Shown here one piece after another: positions 40,346-54,188 of a stretch of DNA of 64,000 nucleotides. The first letter of the stretch is position 1, and each line of letters opens with the position of its first letter. The position numbers were made by a program, and so were the translations under genes. The stretch lies in the NCBI GenBank assembly GCA_946965045.2, contig OX337235.1:186001-250000 (forward strand). Direction: 5' to 3'. Under the pieces are notes generated by a model, which was not told the origin of the DNA, made no database searches, and saw only the letters and a list, made by a program, of their open reading frames with translations. Source of the stretch: Epithemia pelagica (Eukaryota > Bacillariophyta > Bacillariophyceae > Surirellales > Surirellaceae).

Positions 40346-40547
40346 AACGACGACGACGACGACAGCGACCTCGTTGCCACCCACACCACTCATGTGGGCC
40401 ATTCGCATCTTTTATCAATTGACGCTCTCCTTTGGCGCCCCCAGCAACGACGAGAACAACGACAACCAGGACCACCCAGCGAGTAGTAGTAGTAGTTCGC
40501 AGGAGGCTGGCGGTGCAGCATCCTCCGTCGTGTCCATTCTCGAATAA
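38973..40547 (+). CDS. Hypothetical protein with N-terminal hydrophobic signal and polyThr/Ser tracts
   Basis: 524 residues. A very basic start (KRTERRRRTRLAR) precedes a hydrophobic segment (LGAAAGVVVLLLMAG) and then TRSTAWSLLP. An A-W junction after a signal peptide is permitted in diatom plastid presequences, so plastid import is possible but unproven. Low-complexity Ser and Glu tracts follow. Folded-looking parts are FLQHHEPWIPLFRQLISE (about 175), FDEYDDWFVQEGKRLLALTR (about 325), an EQRILETCWTEVWELVHAQQ helix (about 355), and PLMWAIRIFYQLTLSFG near 480. An ACG/GAC trinucleotide run (40317-40367) codes for polyThr just before the last segment and probably varies in length. No family recognised. 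Confidence 0.65.
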
Positions 40548-41174
40548 AGTACAAGAACAAGGACCAAACTACGTGAGAGAGATTCTTCTCACAAAAAAAA
40601 CACAACACTTGTAAACATTGTGCGAATCACAAGAATAAGAAGAATGCTATATGCTATTTTTGTATGCCCATCTCTCTCTCTATACACCAAAAAGCATCAT
40701 CACCACCACCAACAACAACATCAACTTGCGTTTTTTTTTTCCTTTCCGTACCGAACACGGAAATTCACACGTCCTCAAGAGTGAATGATGGAAAAAGAGA
40801 GAGAGAGAGAGTTACGCTTTGCTTTGCGTGTGGCCCGCTGGAACGAGACACGACCATAACAACAAGAAGATGGCCATTTCAGTGCCACCAATGTCAAGCG
40901 TTCTCACAATGTCCAAATAGAATGTGGGATTGTGCGAATGATTGTCTCGTGTGCCCGCATTGCTCTCGTCTCTCACCTGTGTGTGTGTGTGTGTGTGTAG
41001 TGTTTGTGTTCCAAACCATCCTTTCGCCGCCGTTTCTTGTCTTGGAGGGAGAGAGAGAGAGTAATGCGACTATAAGAAGGACAAGTCACTCACGCAGGTG
41101 TTTTTGGTGTATTCGAGAAAGTGTCGCAACGTCTCCCATGGTTGGAGCAACGGCAGTAAGAGTAGTGGTACAAA
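40548..41174. other. Convergent 3' spacer with microsatellites
   Basis: Holds GA runs (40797-40810, 41049-41061), a T10 run near 40732 and (TG)n at 40978-40998. An open frame 40664-41290 is low complexity and unsupported. Confidence 0.45.
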
Positions 41175-42280
41175 TCACTCGTTGGGTTCCCCCAAACTCA
41201 GGCCAACCACACCCACCACAATACAAGCCAAACACGCCACTTTGGTCCAATCGCACGCTTCGTCAAAATACAGCATTCCCACCACGGTGACAATGGTTGT
41301 CCCCAAGGCGGACCACACGGCATAGGCAATGCCCAATTCAATGCGTGTCACGGCGACAAACAATCCCACATTGCTATAATATATTGGAATGTGCGATCCA
41401 AAATGGATGGATGGATTGTCGATGTGTAGATAGAGATGCCAAACGGTACGAGTATACCAAGATATACCCAACAAAAAACCATACACAAAGCACCGACACA
41501 GAGGATGGACCAAAAAGTGGGCACGGTCAGATCCAAGCGACAAACCACAAATGTCTTTGCTACGATCTTTCTCGGCATTGGACAATACTAGAGTACGTAC
41601 CCGAGAAAAAACAAGAGCACCGAAGCCGCGAGCAAGAGAGGAATGGTCGTTGTGCTGGTTGTTGTGGTCGCGGCAGTCGTGGTCGTTTGCGAAAGTCGAG
41701 TGGCGGCCGCCTTGAGCAAGGACGTGGCCAAATTTTCCACCAAGACACTGAGCAACAATGCCATCCAATACACCCAGTACGAGGCACGGCCATTCCACAC
41801 TGCATGCCCTGTGATTGTCGTGGAGGAGGATCCGCCACGACATTGCAGCAAAACTTGAGTTGTAGTGGTTGGAGACCCCTCCCAACAAGAACAACAACAA
41901 CAAGAAGACGAAGAAGCGCCAGGGTGGATTACGTCAGGGTTCTTCCACCGTCGTGCCATTCGCTCATTGGTGTCGTCCTGCGAGTATGTTGTTTTGTCGT
42001 CCTGGAAACGACAGAGGTTGTTGTCCTCTCCATCATTGAATAGTGATTGTGTGGTTTGTATCGATTGCCTTTGACCAAGAGCCATTGCGTGAATCCTCCT
42101 CCCATTCGCGCCACGGTGGTGGTGGTCGTTGGACCGTACGTCGAAACTCCTCCAACTGTTGCTCCTCCATTCACGGGACGGCCTCCACCATGGGCGTGTC
42201 GCCCCGCAAAAAGGTGGCACCACCCATTGCAACACAACGAACAATACCAAGAACCGACGGACACCCACCATCCTTGTCAT
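41175..42280 (-). CDS. SMR-type (EmrE-like) membrane transporter with N-terminal extension; one intron
   Basis: Exons 42280-41601 and 41373-41175 join through a phase-2 intron of 227 bases (donor GTACGT at 41600, acceptor TATTATAG). The joined protein has 292 residues. It begins with a signal-like segment (FLVLFVVLQWVVPPF), then about 130 polar residues, then four membrane helices typical of the small multidrug resistance family. Helix 1 (ALLLSVLVENLATSLLK) keeps the essential membrane glutamate (E14 of EmrE). After the splice, GLFVAVTRIELGIAYAVWSA keeps the AYAxW motif. The last helix is ACIVVGVVGLSLG. Such proteins exchange protons for cationic substrates as dimers. SMR genes are mainly bacterial, so an old transfer or endosymbiotic origin with later targeting is likely. 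A further intron within the polar extension cannot be excluded. Confidence 0.82.
41374..41600 (-). other. Intron in the SMR gene
   Basis: GTACGT...TATAG, 227 bases. Removing it joins helix 2 (VLLFFLG) to NVGLFVAVTRIELG in the correct phase, restoring the SMR domain; the unspliced frame stops a few codons after the donor. Confidence 0.85.
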
Positions 42281-43101
42281 GATGACCCACAACAAAGGAG
42301 CGAGACTTGCGCAGAACGTGGGAAGTCGCTCTTCGTTTCAAGGAGCGCAACCTTTCTCACGCAAAAGCTATCCAGATGTCGTCGCCCCAACACGTGTCAA
42401 GTGTCAAGTCTTTCCAGAGTTCGATGTGATATCCCGAAGAAAATAATTTGTCATGGTCATTCGGATACAAGGTCGTCCTCCGCACATCAAAAGAACACAT
42501 GCGTACTTCCTTTGTGGATCGGCACCTCTTCTCTCTGAAAAGATCTTGCCGAAAAACTTGCTTCCAATCGCCGGCATGGTGAAGTGCGTGCGTTCGAGCA
42601 GGCAGACCTGCTATCGAGCTCCACAAACTCTCATAGACAATGACGGGGTTTATTGTGTTGTGTCTATCCTCTATCCTCCACTGTCTTTTCAGGGAGCGAG
42701 AACAAAAAAAGCAGCATCATGAATCATGACGACAATTCCGTAGTTCTTCTTTACACAACAACAACAAGAAGATGACGACGAAGAAAAAGAAGTCTGATCC
42801 ATAACTATTGAAACAACTGAAAGGAGTTTGTAGTAGGGCTTGGACAGCCGATTCGTTGCTGTCAGAGCGTCCATGTTGCGATGCATCATTTGCTGCTATA
42901 CCTACTAGTATAGCTTGTAGTATAGTGAAGGGCCATCACCCCCGTTGTCCCATCCACAAAACATTGGAACGGGTCGCCATAAGACACGGCCAATACCTGC
43001 GGAACGATCGCGACTGTTATAGTTCCAGTGCAGGACGCTTTGGAACACAGGAGGTGTAGTTGCGTTGTTTGTTCCAGTATTCGTAGAACAGAGATGAGTC
43101 T
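42281..43101. other. Spacer between two minus-strand genes
   Basis: Contains GAC/GAA-rich tracts near 42765-42795 and a TAGTATAG repeat near 42907-42925. No gene seen. Confidence 0.4.
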
Positions 43102-46038
<2,937 letters not shown>

Positions 46039-46372
46039 TCATGGGTCGCGCGAATCAGCCGCTTGTAGGTCGTTCTAAAGGATCGCGAAAAGATTCCATG
46101 CCAGAGAAACGAAAAGTAGTGCGCTCGCCGACGACGAACGTTTGTGTCATTGTTCGACGGCAAACACCCAAAAGAGGCCGGCCCAACAAACAAAGAACGA
46201 CCCACCCAGCAAACAAAAAGAAGAAAAAGAAGAAGAAGCGTGTTGTGGTGTATCACTCTCTGTGTGTCTGGAATCCATCGCACGGAGAAGGAACGAATTC
46301 GATCACAAGCGAGAGCGAATCCAGGGAATCGCAGACCCGATCGCAGCGGCATCCTAGTACAAGAATAGCACC
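46039..46372. promoter_or_regulatory. Shared 5' region of the divergent GH28 and TLC genes
   Basis: 334 bases between the two starts, with an A/G-rich AAAAAGAAGAAAAAGAAG tract near 46217. A bidirectional promoter is inferred from spacing. Confidence 0.4.
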
Positions 46373-47497
46373 ATGTCCTCATCGTCTTGGTTGGTCCGTC
46401 TCGGCCAACGGTTGGGTTACGATTACGATTGGTTGGCCATTGTGCAAACCATGCAAGAGGTGCATGACGAATCCGTTTGGCCCGGTGTCACGGTACCCAA
46501 CTCGGTCGTGTGGAATACCCTTGTTCCCGTGACCGTGACCAGTACGACCGTCGCCACACTGGTCTTTGTCGCGCTCTGTCATTCCACAGTGTTGGAACAA
46601 GCCGGACTCTTGACGGGTCTGGAAGACGACGAAAAGAACCACCAGCAAACGACTACAAATACAACGACTACTACGACGAAACAAGTCTTGTTGTTGAAAC
46701 GCAAAACCGCCTATGCCGTGGTGAATTTTTTCTTTACCATTCTCTTGACCGTGGCTGGTCTCTGGTTTCAATGGACCACCATGACGGATCGTCGTAGTCT
46801 CTCGAGAACGGAAACGGTGACGGGCTTGGTCCACGATTCTCACATCTTGTACTTGTCGTGTTGGCAAATGGGCTGGCAACTTTGGGCCTTGCCAATTGCT
46901 CTCTGGTATCCTGGCGTGGAAGACTCTTCTGCCATGCTCGTGCATCATGTCGCCGTTCTCTGTGTCACGAGCATGACCAGTTTCTTGCATGTGGGGTTTC
47001 GTTCCTTTACGCCCTACTTTTATGGCACCATTGAAGGCAGTACGGTCTTGTTGATTCTCATGAATGCCTACAAACAACGACCGGCTTGGCGACGACCGGG
47101 CACGGTCGGTGCCGTCCACTATACCCGCATTCGACTCGCCTTTAGTGCCGCCTTTTTATTGCTCCGCGTCCTGTTGTGGATTCCCTACAAGGTGCAATTT
47201 TTACTCTATTTACTGGCTGCCGTCGTGGTCACGACACCGGATCCGAATGATACGAGTCATGGGAGTGGTGGTAGGGTGACCGTGCCCCGTTTGTGCCACT
47301 ATGCCTATGTCGTGAATTCCGTCACGTCCGTCTTGCTCAGTCTCTTGCAATTGTATTGGGCCTTTTTGATTGTCCAAGGATTGGTCCGCTTCTTTGTGGT
47401 GGGCCAACGGAAACAAGAGAAGAAGCAAGATTCCAAGAATACGAATACGACAACAACGACGATGACCGTAGACCACCCAACAAAGAAACACGAGTAA
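46373..47497 (+). CDS. TLC-domain (TRAM/LAG1/CLN8) multi-pass membrane protein
   Basis: 374 residues, about seven hydrophobic helices: VWNTLVPVTVTSTTVATLVF, AVVNFFFTILLTVAGLWF, then SHILYLSCWQMGWQLWALPI, MLVHHVAVLCVTSMTSFLHVGF, YFYGTIEGSTVLLILMNAY, RLAFSAAFLLLRVLLWIPY and SVLLSLLQLYWAFLIVQGLV. The arrangement and the HH pair in LVHHVAVL match the TLC domain, where His and Asp residues mark the lipid-active site of ceramide synthases; other TLC proteins have lipid-sensing or transport roles. The enzyme type cannot be decided. The C-terminus is basic and Thr-rich (KQEKKQDSKN). The gene is divergent from the GH28 gene and convergent with the sulfotransferase-like gene. Confidence 0.75.
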   Translation: MSSSSWLVRLGQRLGYDYDWLAIVQTMQEVHDESVWPGVTVPNSVVWNTLVPVTVTSTTVATLVFVALCHSTVLEQAGLLTGLEDDEKNHQQTTTNTTTTTTKQVLLLKRKTAYAVVNFFFTILLTVAGLWFQWTTMTDRRSLSRTETVTGLVHDSHILYLSCWQMGWQLWALPIALWYPGVEDSSAMLVHHVAVLCVTSMTSFLHVGFRSFTPYFYGTIEGSTVLLILMNAYKQRPAWRRPGTVGAVHYTRIRLAFSAAFLLLRVLLWIPYKVQFLLYLLAAVVVTTPDPNDTSHGSGGRVTVPRLCHYAYVVNSVTSVLLSLLQLYWAFLIVQGLVRFFVVGQRKQEKKQDSKNTNTTTTTMTVDHPTKKHE

Positions 47498-47805
47498 CCA
47501 GTTTCTTGAACGACACAACACCCAAGAGAGGGAGCCATACATAACACACAATCATCACACTAGTGGTCGAGAATTTCATCCCAACACAGTTGTAGACCCA
47601 AAACGACCCCTACACACACACACCACCACAGTGTGCCTCCTTGTTTGTTTGTTTGTTTCGAGTTTGGGGGGACGGTCACTGGAACAACGACACGGGGTGT
47701 GGACCATTCTAGTATTCTATAGACTAATAGTAGAGGAGAGAACGAATTGGGGTCGAGACTGTTTTTCTGTCTGTCTGTCTGTCTCTCTCTCTCTCGCACA
47801 CACAC

Positions 47806-47843
<38 letters not shown>

Positions 47844-48291
47844 CTCGTAGTAGACTGTGTGGGAACCCATCACGGAAACGACTCGCCATGTTCCCCTGGA
47901 TCCCACCAAGCGGTCGGCTCTCGTTCCATTCTGTAGAGCGCTTGTATCTATAGTATCTAGAGTTTTGGTGATGGATGCGGATTCCTCCTCCAAAACAACC
48001 CAAAAAATAGCCACATGAATGATACGGACCATAGAATGGCCATAGAATGGGTCATTGGGAACACGCGCTCCTGGTGATGGGGTGACGACGACAGGATGGA
48101 ACACACGCACCAAGGTGTGTGGCGATTCTCGTCGTGTATCCATAATAGCAGACGACGACGACATGTGTGTCGAATGGGAGTCCAGGAGAAACGGGTCCGT
48201 GTCACAGTTCTAGAATGATGGTTGAGATTTGCACCACACCAACACTCTTGGATTCCTGGTTCGAGGCTTGTCGTTGTTGTCGTCGTCGTTT
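47498..48291. other. Convergent 3' spacer with (TG)n
   Basis: Holds CTGT/CT repeats at 47766-47795, then ACACACACATGTGTGTG and (TG)n to about 47842. ORFs in this area are products of the repeats. No gene. Confidence 0.5.
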
Positions 48292-50307
48292 CTAGGGTGG
48301 CTGGGTTCGTCCTTCTTGTTGTCCTTGTCGTCCTTCTTGTCCTTCTCGTCGCCGTTGTTGTTTTCGATTCTTGTTGTTCTTGTGCGGGGACACGTACGTT
48401 TCGGGCCGACTGATTTGCAGGCCAAAATGATGCAAGGTATGTGGCAATTGCGCTTGATGGGGGGCAAACAAGGTGTGCAGTCGTTGTCGAAACTCGTGGG
48501 ACAGAATGTCGTCGGCCGATACCAAGGAATTGCTGGATTTGGTCCCCGCTTTGCGCGGTGGCGTGTACAACGGGAGAGTCGTCAATTGCGTGGCAATGCG
48601 CTTCCACACGTCGTCCCGCGTAGTGTTGTTGTTGTTGTGGTTGTTGGGTTTGAAACGGAGGGGTGCCGTGGCATTGACGCCAATAAAGTCCAAGACCATT
48701 TCCACATAGGCTTGGGGATTGGTGGCCATGTCTTGGGCATTCAGCACCAAAAGTGTCGTGCGAGGACTCCGCCCCATGCCGACAATGGCTTGCAACCACT
48801 GACGCAATTGAATGTCATACAAACTGCGTCCCAAGACGGCTTCCAAACTGGTCGAGGTATAGTCGTACCAAGCCACATCTTGTTCGGGCGATCCCACGTA
48901 GGCGGCACTGGTATTGTCCAATCCCAATTTGGACAGTAATTTCCAATCCTTTTCCACCCACTCTTGCAAGGACAATGGCAATCCTCGTTGTTGCGCGGCA
49001 TGATAATGTCGCAAAATCCGGACAATGGGATCTTGCAAGACCACAACCAGTTGGACCCAGGGTGCAATGCACAACAATCGACGGGGTGTAACCGAACTGT
49101 ACAAGAGGTAGCCGGGCGTGGCATCGAGAGAAATGACATTGGGATCCTGTTGCAATCGACCGGGATCGTAAAAGGCGGGAGAATGGTACAAGCGTTGTCG
49201 AGCGGCATGGACATTGGTGACTTGGGTTGTGGACGATACGTATTTGCGGACATGACCATCCAAAAAGAATTGGGTTTCCAAAGGACCGGGAGGGACAATT
49301 TGCACATGCTTGGTGAGCAATCGGGCCAAGAGCGTTGTACCGCCACTGTATTTGACACCGGCCACCACGACAGCCGGAGCACGACGATGCCAGGAGGTGG
49401 CATCTTCGTACCAATCCACCGTTCGGCCGAAGGGAGCGTGGAAATTACACCATTTTTGTTCAAAACTCCGACTGGTATTGGTCGGTGTCAAGGGAAGAGG
49501 AGGAGGACGATATTGATAGGGAACCAAGGGAGGGAGACGAGAAGAATTGGACGAGTGTCGACCACTGGAAGAAGATGCATGGCTCTGTTTCTTGCTTGGT
49601 GGTGGTGGTGATGATGATGTTTTTGTGGGCAGTACGGTTGGTGATGGTGATGGTGGTACCGTGGTAGGGCGCAAGGATGGTGGTGAAGATGAAGATGAAA
49701 ACTGTTTGGCTGGTGGTTTGGTTTCAGTGTTGTTGTGGTGGTGGGTGGTGGTGGAAGGAGAAGAAGGGTGGGTGGAAGAATCCGTGTCAGCTGAAAAGGT
49801 GGATTGAAATTCCTGCCAAAACGCAAAAGAGTGACTCGCAGTATGAGACGATGATGATGAGGATTCCACCGGTACGATCCCCGAATGATCTACCCCCACC
49901 ACCCCACCACCACCAGGATCATCCTTCTTGGACTTGATCGGTACTTCCAAGGAGGCATCTTTCCCATTGTTAGATTCGTTTGGAACCGTTGTCATTGTCG
50001 TCGTGGGAGTCCCCGCAAGACTCGATGGAGTCGTTGTTGGATTGGTAATAATAGGGTGATGGTAGGAGGGATGGTTGTTGTTATTGTTGGATGGTTGCTG
50101 TCGACTACGTGGTCGTGGATGCATATAGATGTAGCTTACCGTAAAATTGAGGGCCACACAGACCACCGCCACGACACAAACCCACGAGACCAGTTGGCGC
50201 ACTCGTCGCGATCCATAGGAAGAACGACTGTTGTTGTTGTTGGTATGGTTGTGGTGATCCATGCTGCTGCTAATCATCATGGGAGATAGTGAAGACGAGG
50301 AGCTCAT
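48292..50307 (-). CDS. Type II membrane sulfotransferase-like protein
   Basis: 671 residues from ATG 50307. A short Asn/Ser-rich cytosolic start leads to one signal-anchor helix near 38-60 (VCVVAVVCVALNFTVSYIYM), then a Ser/Pro/Thr-rich stem of about 220 residues, then the catalytic region. AGVKYSGGTTLLARLL near 311-326 corresponds to the 5'-phosphosulfate loop of PAPS-dependent sulfotransferases, DATPGYLLYS follows, and VVVLQDPIVRILRHYH near 410-425 corresponds to the 3'-phosphate site (usually R-[DN]-P; here Q-D-P, so the first Arg is replaced). This order matches Golgi carbohydrate sulfotransferases of the heparan N-sulfotransferase type. The tail is Lys/Arg/Gln-rich. Probable role: sulfation of wall or secreted polysaccharide in the Golgi. 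Confidence 0.78.
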   Translation of the reverse strand: MSSSSSLSPMMISSSMDHHNHTNNNNSRSSYGSRRVRQLVSWVCVVAVVCVALNFTVSYIYMHPRPRSRQQPSNNNNNHPSYHHPIITNPTTTPSSLAGTPTTTMTTVPNESNNGKDASLEVPIKSKKDDPGGGGVVGVDHSGIVPVESSSSSSHTASHSFAFWQEFQSTFSADTDSSTHPSSPSTTTHHHNNTETKPPAKQFSSSSSPPSLRPTTVPPSPSPTVLPTKTSSSPPPPSKKQSHASSSSGRHSSNSSRLPPLVPYQYRPPPLPLTPTNTSRSFEQKWCNFHAPFGRTVDWYEDATSWHRRAPAVVVAGVKYSGGTTLLARLLTKHVQIVPPGPLETQFFLDGHVRKYVSSTTQVTNVHAARQRLYHSPAFYDPGRLQQDPNVISLDATPGYLLYSSVTPRRLLCIAPWVQLVVVLQDPIVRILRHYHAAQQRGLPLSLQEWVEKDWKLLSKLGLDNTSAAYVGSPEQDVAWYDYTSTSLEAVLGRSLYDIQLRQWLQAIVGMGRSPRTTLLVLNAQDMATNPQAYVEMVLDFIGVNATAPLRFKPNNHNNNNTTRDDVWKRIATQLTTLPLYTPPRKAGTKSSNSLVSADDILSHEFRQRLHTLFAPHQAQLPHTLHHFGLQISRPETYVSPHKNNKNRKQQRRREGQEGRQGQQEGRTQPP

Positions 50308-50811
50308 GATGGCATCCAATTCTTTTGTTGCGTCCGTCTCCAAATCACAACCGAAAGAGAGAGAGCCACACTGGCACACCAAGAAAAAGAGTCACACACG
50401 GAAGAAGAGGAACACGTGGGAAAGTGTTGGTAGATCGAACGAGAGAGTGCCGGATGGTCTCTACTAGTGCTGTCGATTGTTGTTATCGTCGTCGTCTCTT
50501 GTGCTACTCGCAGTAGTGATGAGGGGTCGTCGTCTTGTGTGTGTCTGCAAAGTGTCGGTGGTGGTCTTTTTTCTCTTCATCTCATGGTGGTGTGGTCGTG
50601 TGTGTGTGGTCATTCTCGTCGTCAATCGTCAATGGCTTTGTGGACTGCCTGACACGACTGCCAAAAAGATCGCATCTAAGTCGCGTAACATGAAACGCCT
50701 ATGAGTCGCTCTAATAAATTCGGAGTCGGCTGAACAAGGCTGCCTTGAAAACCAACCCGGATCGATGGATCCAAAGAACAACGATCACCAGGTGCCCGAG
50801 TCTCTCAAACT
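50308..50811. promoter_or_regulatory. Shared 5' region of the sulfotransferase-like gene and the clamp-like gene
   Basis: 504 bases between divergent starts; contains GTGTGTGTGG near 50600. No specific element assigned. Confidence 0.4.
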
Positions 50812-52203
50812 ATGCTCTCGCCAATAATACTCCATTACGGCCCTAAAACCGACCTACGCCAATCACTTCTTGTGGTTGTTGTTGTTGCTGCTATCATGGT
50901 TGTCACTTCTGCCACAACAACCACCACCCTGGCCAGTGGTAGCACGGAAACTCTCAAGCTAAGCACGGTCGTTGTCGTCGTGGAACCACCATCCACCAAT
51001 AACCGTACGTTTGTTGTTGTTATTGTTGTTGGCATATCACCACCAGCATGGGTGAATGTGACTGCGGTCTGGAGCGCCTCTGTCTCTATCTCTCTCTCTG
51101 TCTCTCTCTCTCTCTCTCTCATCCAAACTGTCCATTGTGTGTGTTTCTTTTGTTGTTGTCTTGTGACAGAACCCAAGGTTGCTCCTATGGCTGATTCGAC
51201 GACGTCCAGCACCGCCATCGTGGTGGAGCGGTACTCGCAGGACATTCGGTGGTGGCACTGGTGTCCCTCCCACAACAAGAAGCAGGACGAGGAGACTGAC
51301 TCGTCGTCCTACCGCCCGTTGCATCCACCATTCCTACTGAATAGGACTGGCGGTCACTGGGTCTTTACCAATATTGGATTGCAAGCCTGGGAGCAATCCC
51401 GAGCCGCGTGGAGACAACCCAACAACAAGAACAACAAGAGCAAGATCCAGAAGAAGAACCACAAGACACTCCTGTTGGACACGAGTGGCAAGCAAGCCAT
51501 CACCCCTCTCCCAAAGGAACTGGACGACGAACGACACGACGATCCCTTGGATACCACCACCACAACGACAGCCTCTCAAGGCACCAACAACACTCTGTTA
51601 TCCTCCTCTTCGTCGCATGACGATGAGGAGGAGGATAATCATCCTGGTCCAGCCAACCACAACCAAAAAGCAGTATCGTCGTCGTCGTCTCCACCATCCC
51701 AAATAGCTAACCAGCACCACCACCAGCGATGGTGGGTCCGTCTTTCGTCGTCCTCCTCACGAACCCCCTCCAACTCGTCGTCTCTCGTGTCGTCCGATGC
51801 ACCACCCAACTCGATTCGTCCCAGTAGTCGTCGATTATTGTGGGGACGACCATCCTCCTCGCGTCGTCAACGTCGTCGATGGACGCGACAATTGCAATCG
51901 GAACGACACTGTGACTTGGACCAGCCCGTGTCCCTGTCCACCATTGTCCAAATTTATCAAGCCTCGATTTGGCATTCCAAAGAGCATGCCAAGGAAGACG
52001 ACAAGGATGTGGCAGCATTCGAGCAATTGAAGCAACAAAAAGAACAACAACAACCACGAAACAAGGACGCACCATTCCACTCCAAGCATGTGACACCCAA
52101 AAAAGCACCAGCACTCCAAGCAGCAACCGCAAGGCCCGAATCGTGCACACGACGATTTCCTCAAAGACTCCATCCACCACCACTCCAGAAACGAACCAAC
52201 TAA
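50812..52203 (+). CDS. DUF4050/Gag1-like clamp protein, paralogue 1; one intron
   Basis: Exons 50812-51004 and 51170-52203 join in phase 1 (donor GTACGT, acceptor TTGTGACAG) to give 408 residues. Exon 1 has a hydrophobic segment (LLVVVVVAAIMVV). The first conserved block in exon 2 is GGHWVFTNIGLQAWEQSR followed by AAWRQ. A 200-residue Ser/Asp/Asn-rich insert follows. The second block is LDQPVSLSTIVQIYQASIW. This two-part pattern (xNxGLxxWxxxRxxW ... PxxLxxxVxxYxxxIW) resembles the DUF4050/Gag1-like clamp family of fungi and plants, where the two halves form one domain. A close paralogue is at 53268. Function in algae is unknown. The family name is my recollection and should be treated as moderate. 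Confidence 0.6.
   Translation: MLSPIILHYGPKTDLRQSLLVVVVVAAIMVVTSATTTTTLASGSTETLKLSTVVVVVEPPSTNNRTFVVVIVVGISPPAWVNVTAVWSASVSISLSVSLSLSLIQTVHCVCFFCCCLVTEPKVAPMADSTTSSTAIVVERYSQDIRWWHWCPSHNKKQDEETDSSSYRPLHPPFLLNRTGGHWVFTNIGLQAWEQSRAAWRQPNNKNNKSKIQKKNHKTLLLDTSGKQAITPLPKELDDERHDDPLDTTTTTTASQGTNNTLLSSSSSHDDEEEDNHPGPANHNQKAVSSSSSPPSQIANQHHHQRWWVRLSSSSSRTPSNSSSLVSSDAPPNSIRPSSRRLLWGRPSSSRRQRRRWTRQLQSERHCDLDQPVSLSTIVQIYQASIWHSKEHAKEDDKDVAAFEQLKQQKEQQQPRNKDAPFHSKHVTPKKAPALQAATARPESCTRRFPQRLHPPPLQKRTN
51005..51169 (+). other. Intron in clamp-like paralogue 1
   Basis: 165 bases, GTACGTTTGTTG...TTGTGACAG, with a CT-rich tract (51088-51120) before the acceptor. Its length is a multiple of three and stop-free, so retention would add 55 residues, including a hydrophobic run. 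Confidence 0.75.
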
Positions 52204-53267
52204 GGACCACGACGACGACGACGACACGTGTGTGCACATTACTATATACTCTAGTAAAATCATTACCTTTTACTGTTTCTGGAACCTCGATCGATAGTAC
52301 TAGCAGACAGCAGTATATACGGGGGTACCATGTCGAGAGAAATGGGTATTCGTGTGTGTCGTGGCTCGTTTAGTAGGTTGCCTTTCGTCCACACGACGAC
52401 GACGACGACGACGCATGTGAGAATGATACCCCCCGGCCTCTCTTGTGTAGCTCTATACTACAATAGTTGGGAGTATTCGTGGTAGAGAGTCTTCTCCCGT
52501 GCGCTCCCATTCTCTCGATTCTTGTGTGTGTGTGTGTCGAATCGAAAAGAGGCTTTATATTAGAGGTGCCATAGAGATGGATTCGTTCCTTTTGGATGTG
52601 TGGAATAGGAATGCTGTACTCCTCTCTACCTAGATTTTTTTCTTTTTTAGAATAGCCAGGATAGTTGCGGGATCTGCTTTACGGGACTCTATTCCCGTTC
52701 GTTCGCGAATCAATGGATGTCGTGTCGCAGCGACACATGCCCACGCCCATCTGCTTCCGGGTCATGCACACACGTCCTCGGGACGACACACGTTGGCACA
52801 CATCCGCGATCCGTACTGTGGACCAAAGAGTATGTCATCGGATGGCTCTTGCACCAACGAACGTCGTTCGTCTTGTGGTTGGTTGTGTGGAATGTGGTAC
52901 GTGCAATAGAAAAACGGTGCCACCGACCATAGATAGACACTCTGTGAAAAGCTTCATTCATTTTACCACAGCGTATTGGAGATTCATTCCATTCTCTCAA
53001 CAGAATTGAGCCAAGACAACACAAAAAGAACAAAAGAACAACGTGTGTGTGTGTGTTGCACCATCCAGAAAGAATTGTCACATCCCATTGACCGTTCCCA
53101 AGAACAAGAGGGCTTTGCGGCTGGATTCACCGTAACCACATCTAAAGCTTCCATCTCTCTATTATAGTAAAGAGATAGAGAGAGAGATTGGCTCTATTCT
53201 TTGGAAGGCGCTTCCCCCACACAAAAATCCATCATCACTCTATACTCTCATTGAGTTTTTCAGAACC
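52204..53267. other. Spacer between the two clamp-like paralogues
   Basis: Repeats of ACGACGACGACG (52395-52412), (GT)n near 52523-52537 and GTGTGTGTGTG near 53042. No gene is supported; frames near 52665-53081 on both strands lack motifs. Confidence 0.45.
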
Positions 53268-54155
53268 ATGGAACCATCCTCCAAACAACTCAAACTTCCT
53301 AACGAACCTTTACCAGAATCTTTGTATGCTCATGACAACAACAACACCAAGAACGACATGCAGCAGGACCGCACGAGTTCACTCGCGAGCAGGACCGACG
53401 ACAACGACGACAACAACGAGGAGCCCTCAGTGGTGTCTCCTCCCGTAACTCGTCTACGGAACACCAGTGACGACCAGAAGGGTCCACACGGGCAATCCTC
53501 GTCCTCGAGTGGTGGTGCTGGTTGGTGGAAGTGGTGGTGCCTGTTTCGTGCTCCCGCGGCTTGGGTATTGGCATCCTTCTTGTGGAGTACCTGTGTCTTG
53601 TCGTCATCTCACCAAGGACCTCGAAAAAAGATGAAGCGTCATCTAAAAAAGAAAAGGAAGAAGCAAACGCAAAAGAAGATTCACTCCCCTTACTACTACC
53701 AGAAACAATCATCACACCAAGAGCATGCGCACCGTTGGAATGCAGCACAAGGCACACGGTCCACAGCAGCATCACCACACGTGCTTGGATCCTCTGGTCG
53801 TCGTACGGCTCCCAATCACATGTTTCGATTGTCGCAAACCACACAACATGCCAAAGCAGTCCTTCGAATGGGCGATATTCGTACTAGTAGTACTACTACT
53901 ACTACTGCATGGCCAACAAGCCCCAAAGAAGCAGAAGAAGAACGACATGATGATGATCCACCGCAAGGACTGAGTGGGAGCAACCGCTGTCCTTTAGAAG
54001 CCTGGCGTGCCGGTACGAACCACCATTTCTCGTTTTGCGTGTTTGTGTGGTTTGCGGTTTGTTCTATGTGGTCCTTTGTTTGGTATAGTGTCCTTGTTTC
54101 TCACACTCGTGTGTGTGTGTTTTGGTTTCTCATCGCCTCCTTTTGTTCTTGTATT

Positions 54156-54188
<33 letters not shown>

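Noticed and set aside
41297-42043. 248-codon plus-strand ORF
   Set aside because: Opposes the SMR gene, crosses its intron and has no recognisable content.
47796-47842. ACACAC/TGTGTG palindrome as a functional hairpin or terminator
   Set aside because: Simple-sequence repeat; self-complementarity is a by-product of the dinucleotide runs.
51005-51169. Hydrophobic VVVIVV segment as a second membrane helix in clamp paralogue 1
   Set aside because: It is encoded in the inferred intron (GTACGT to CAG) whose removal keeps the frame.
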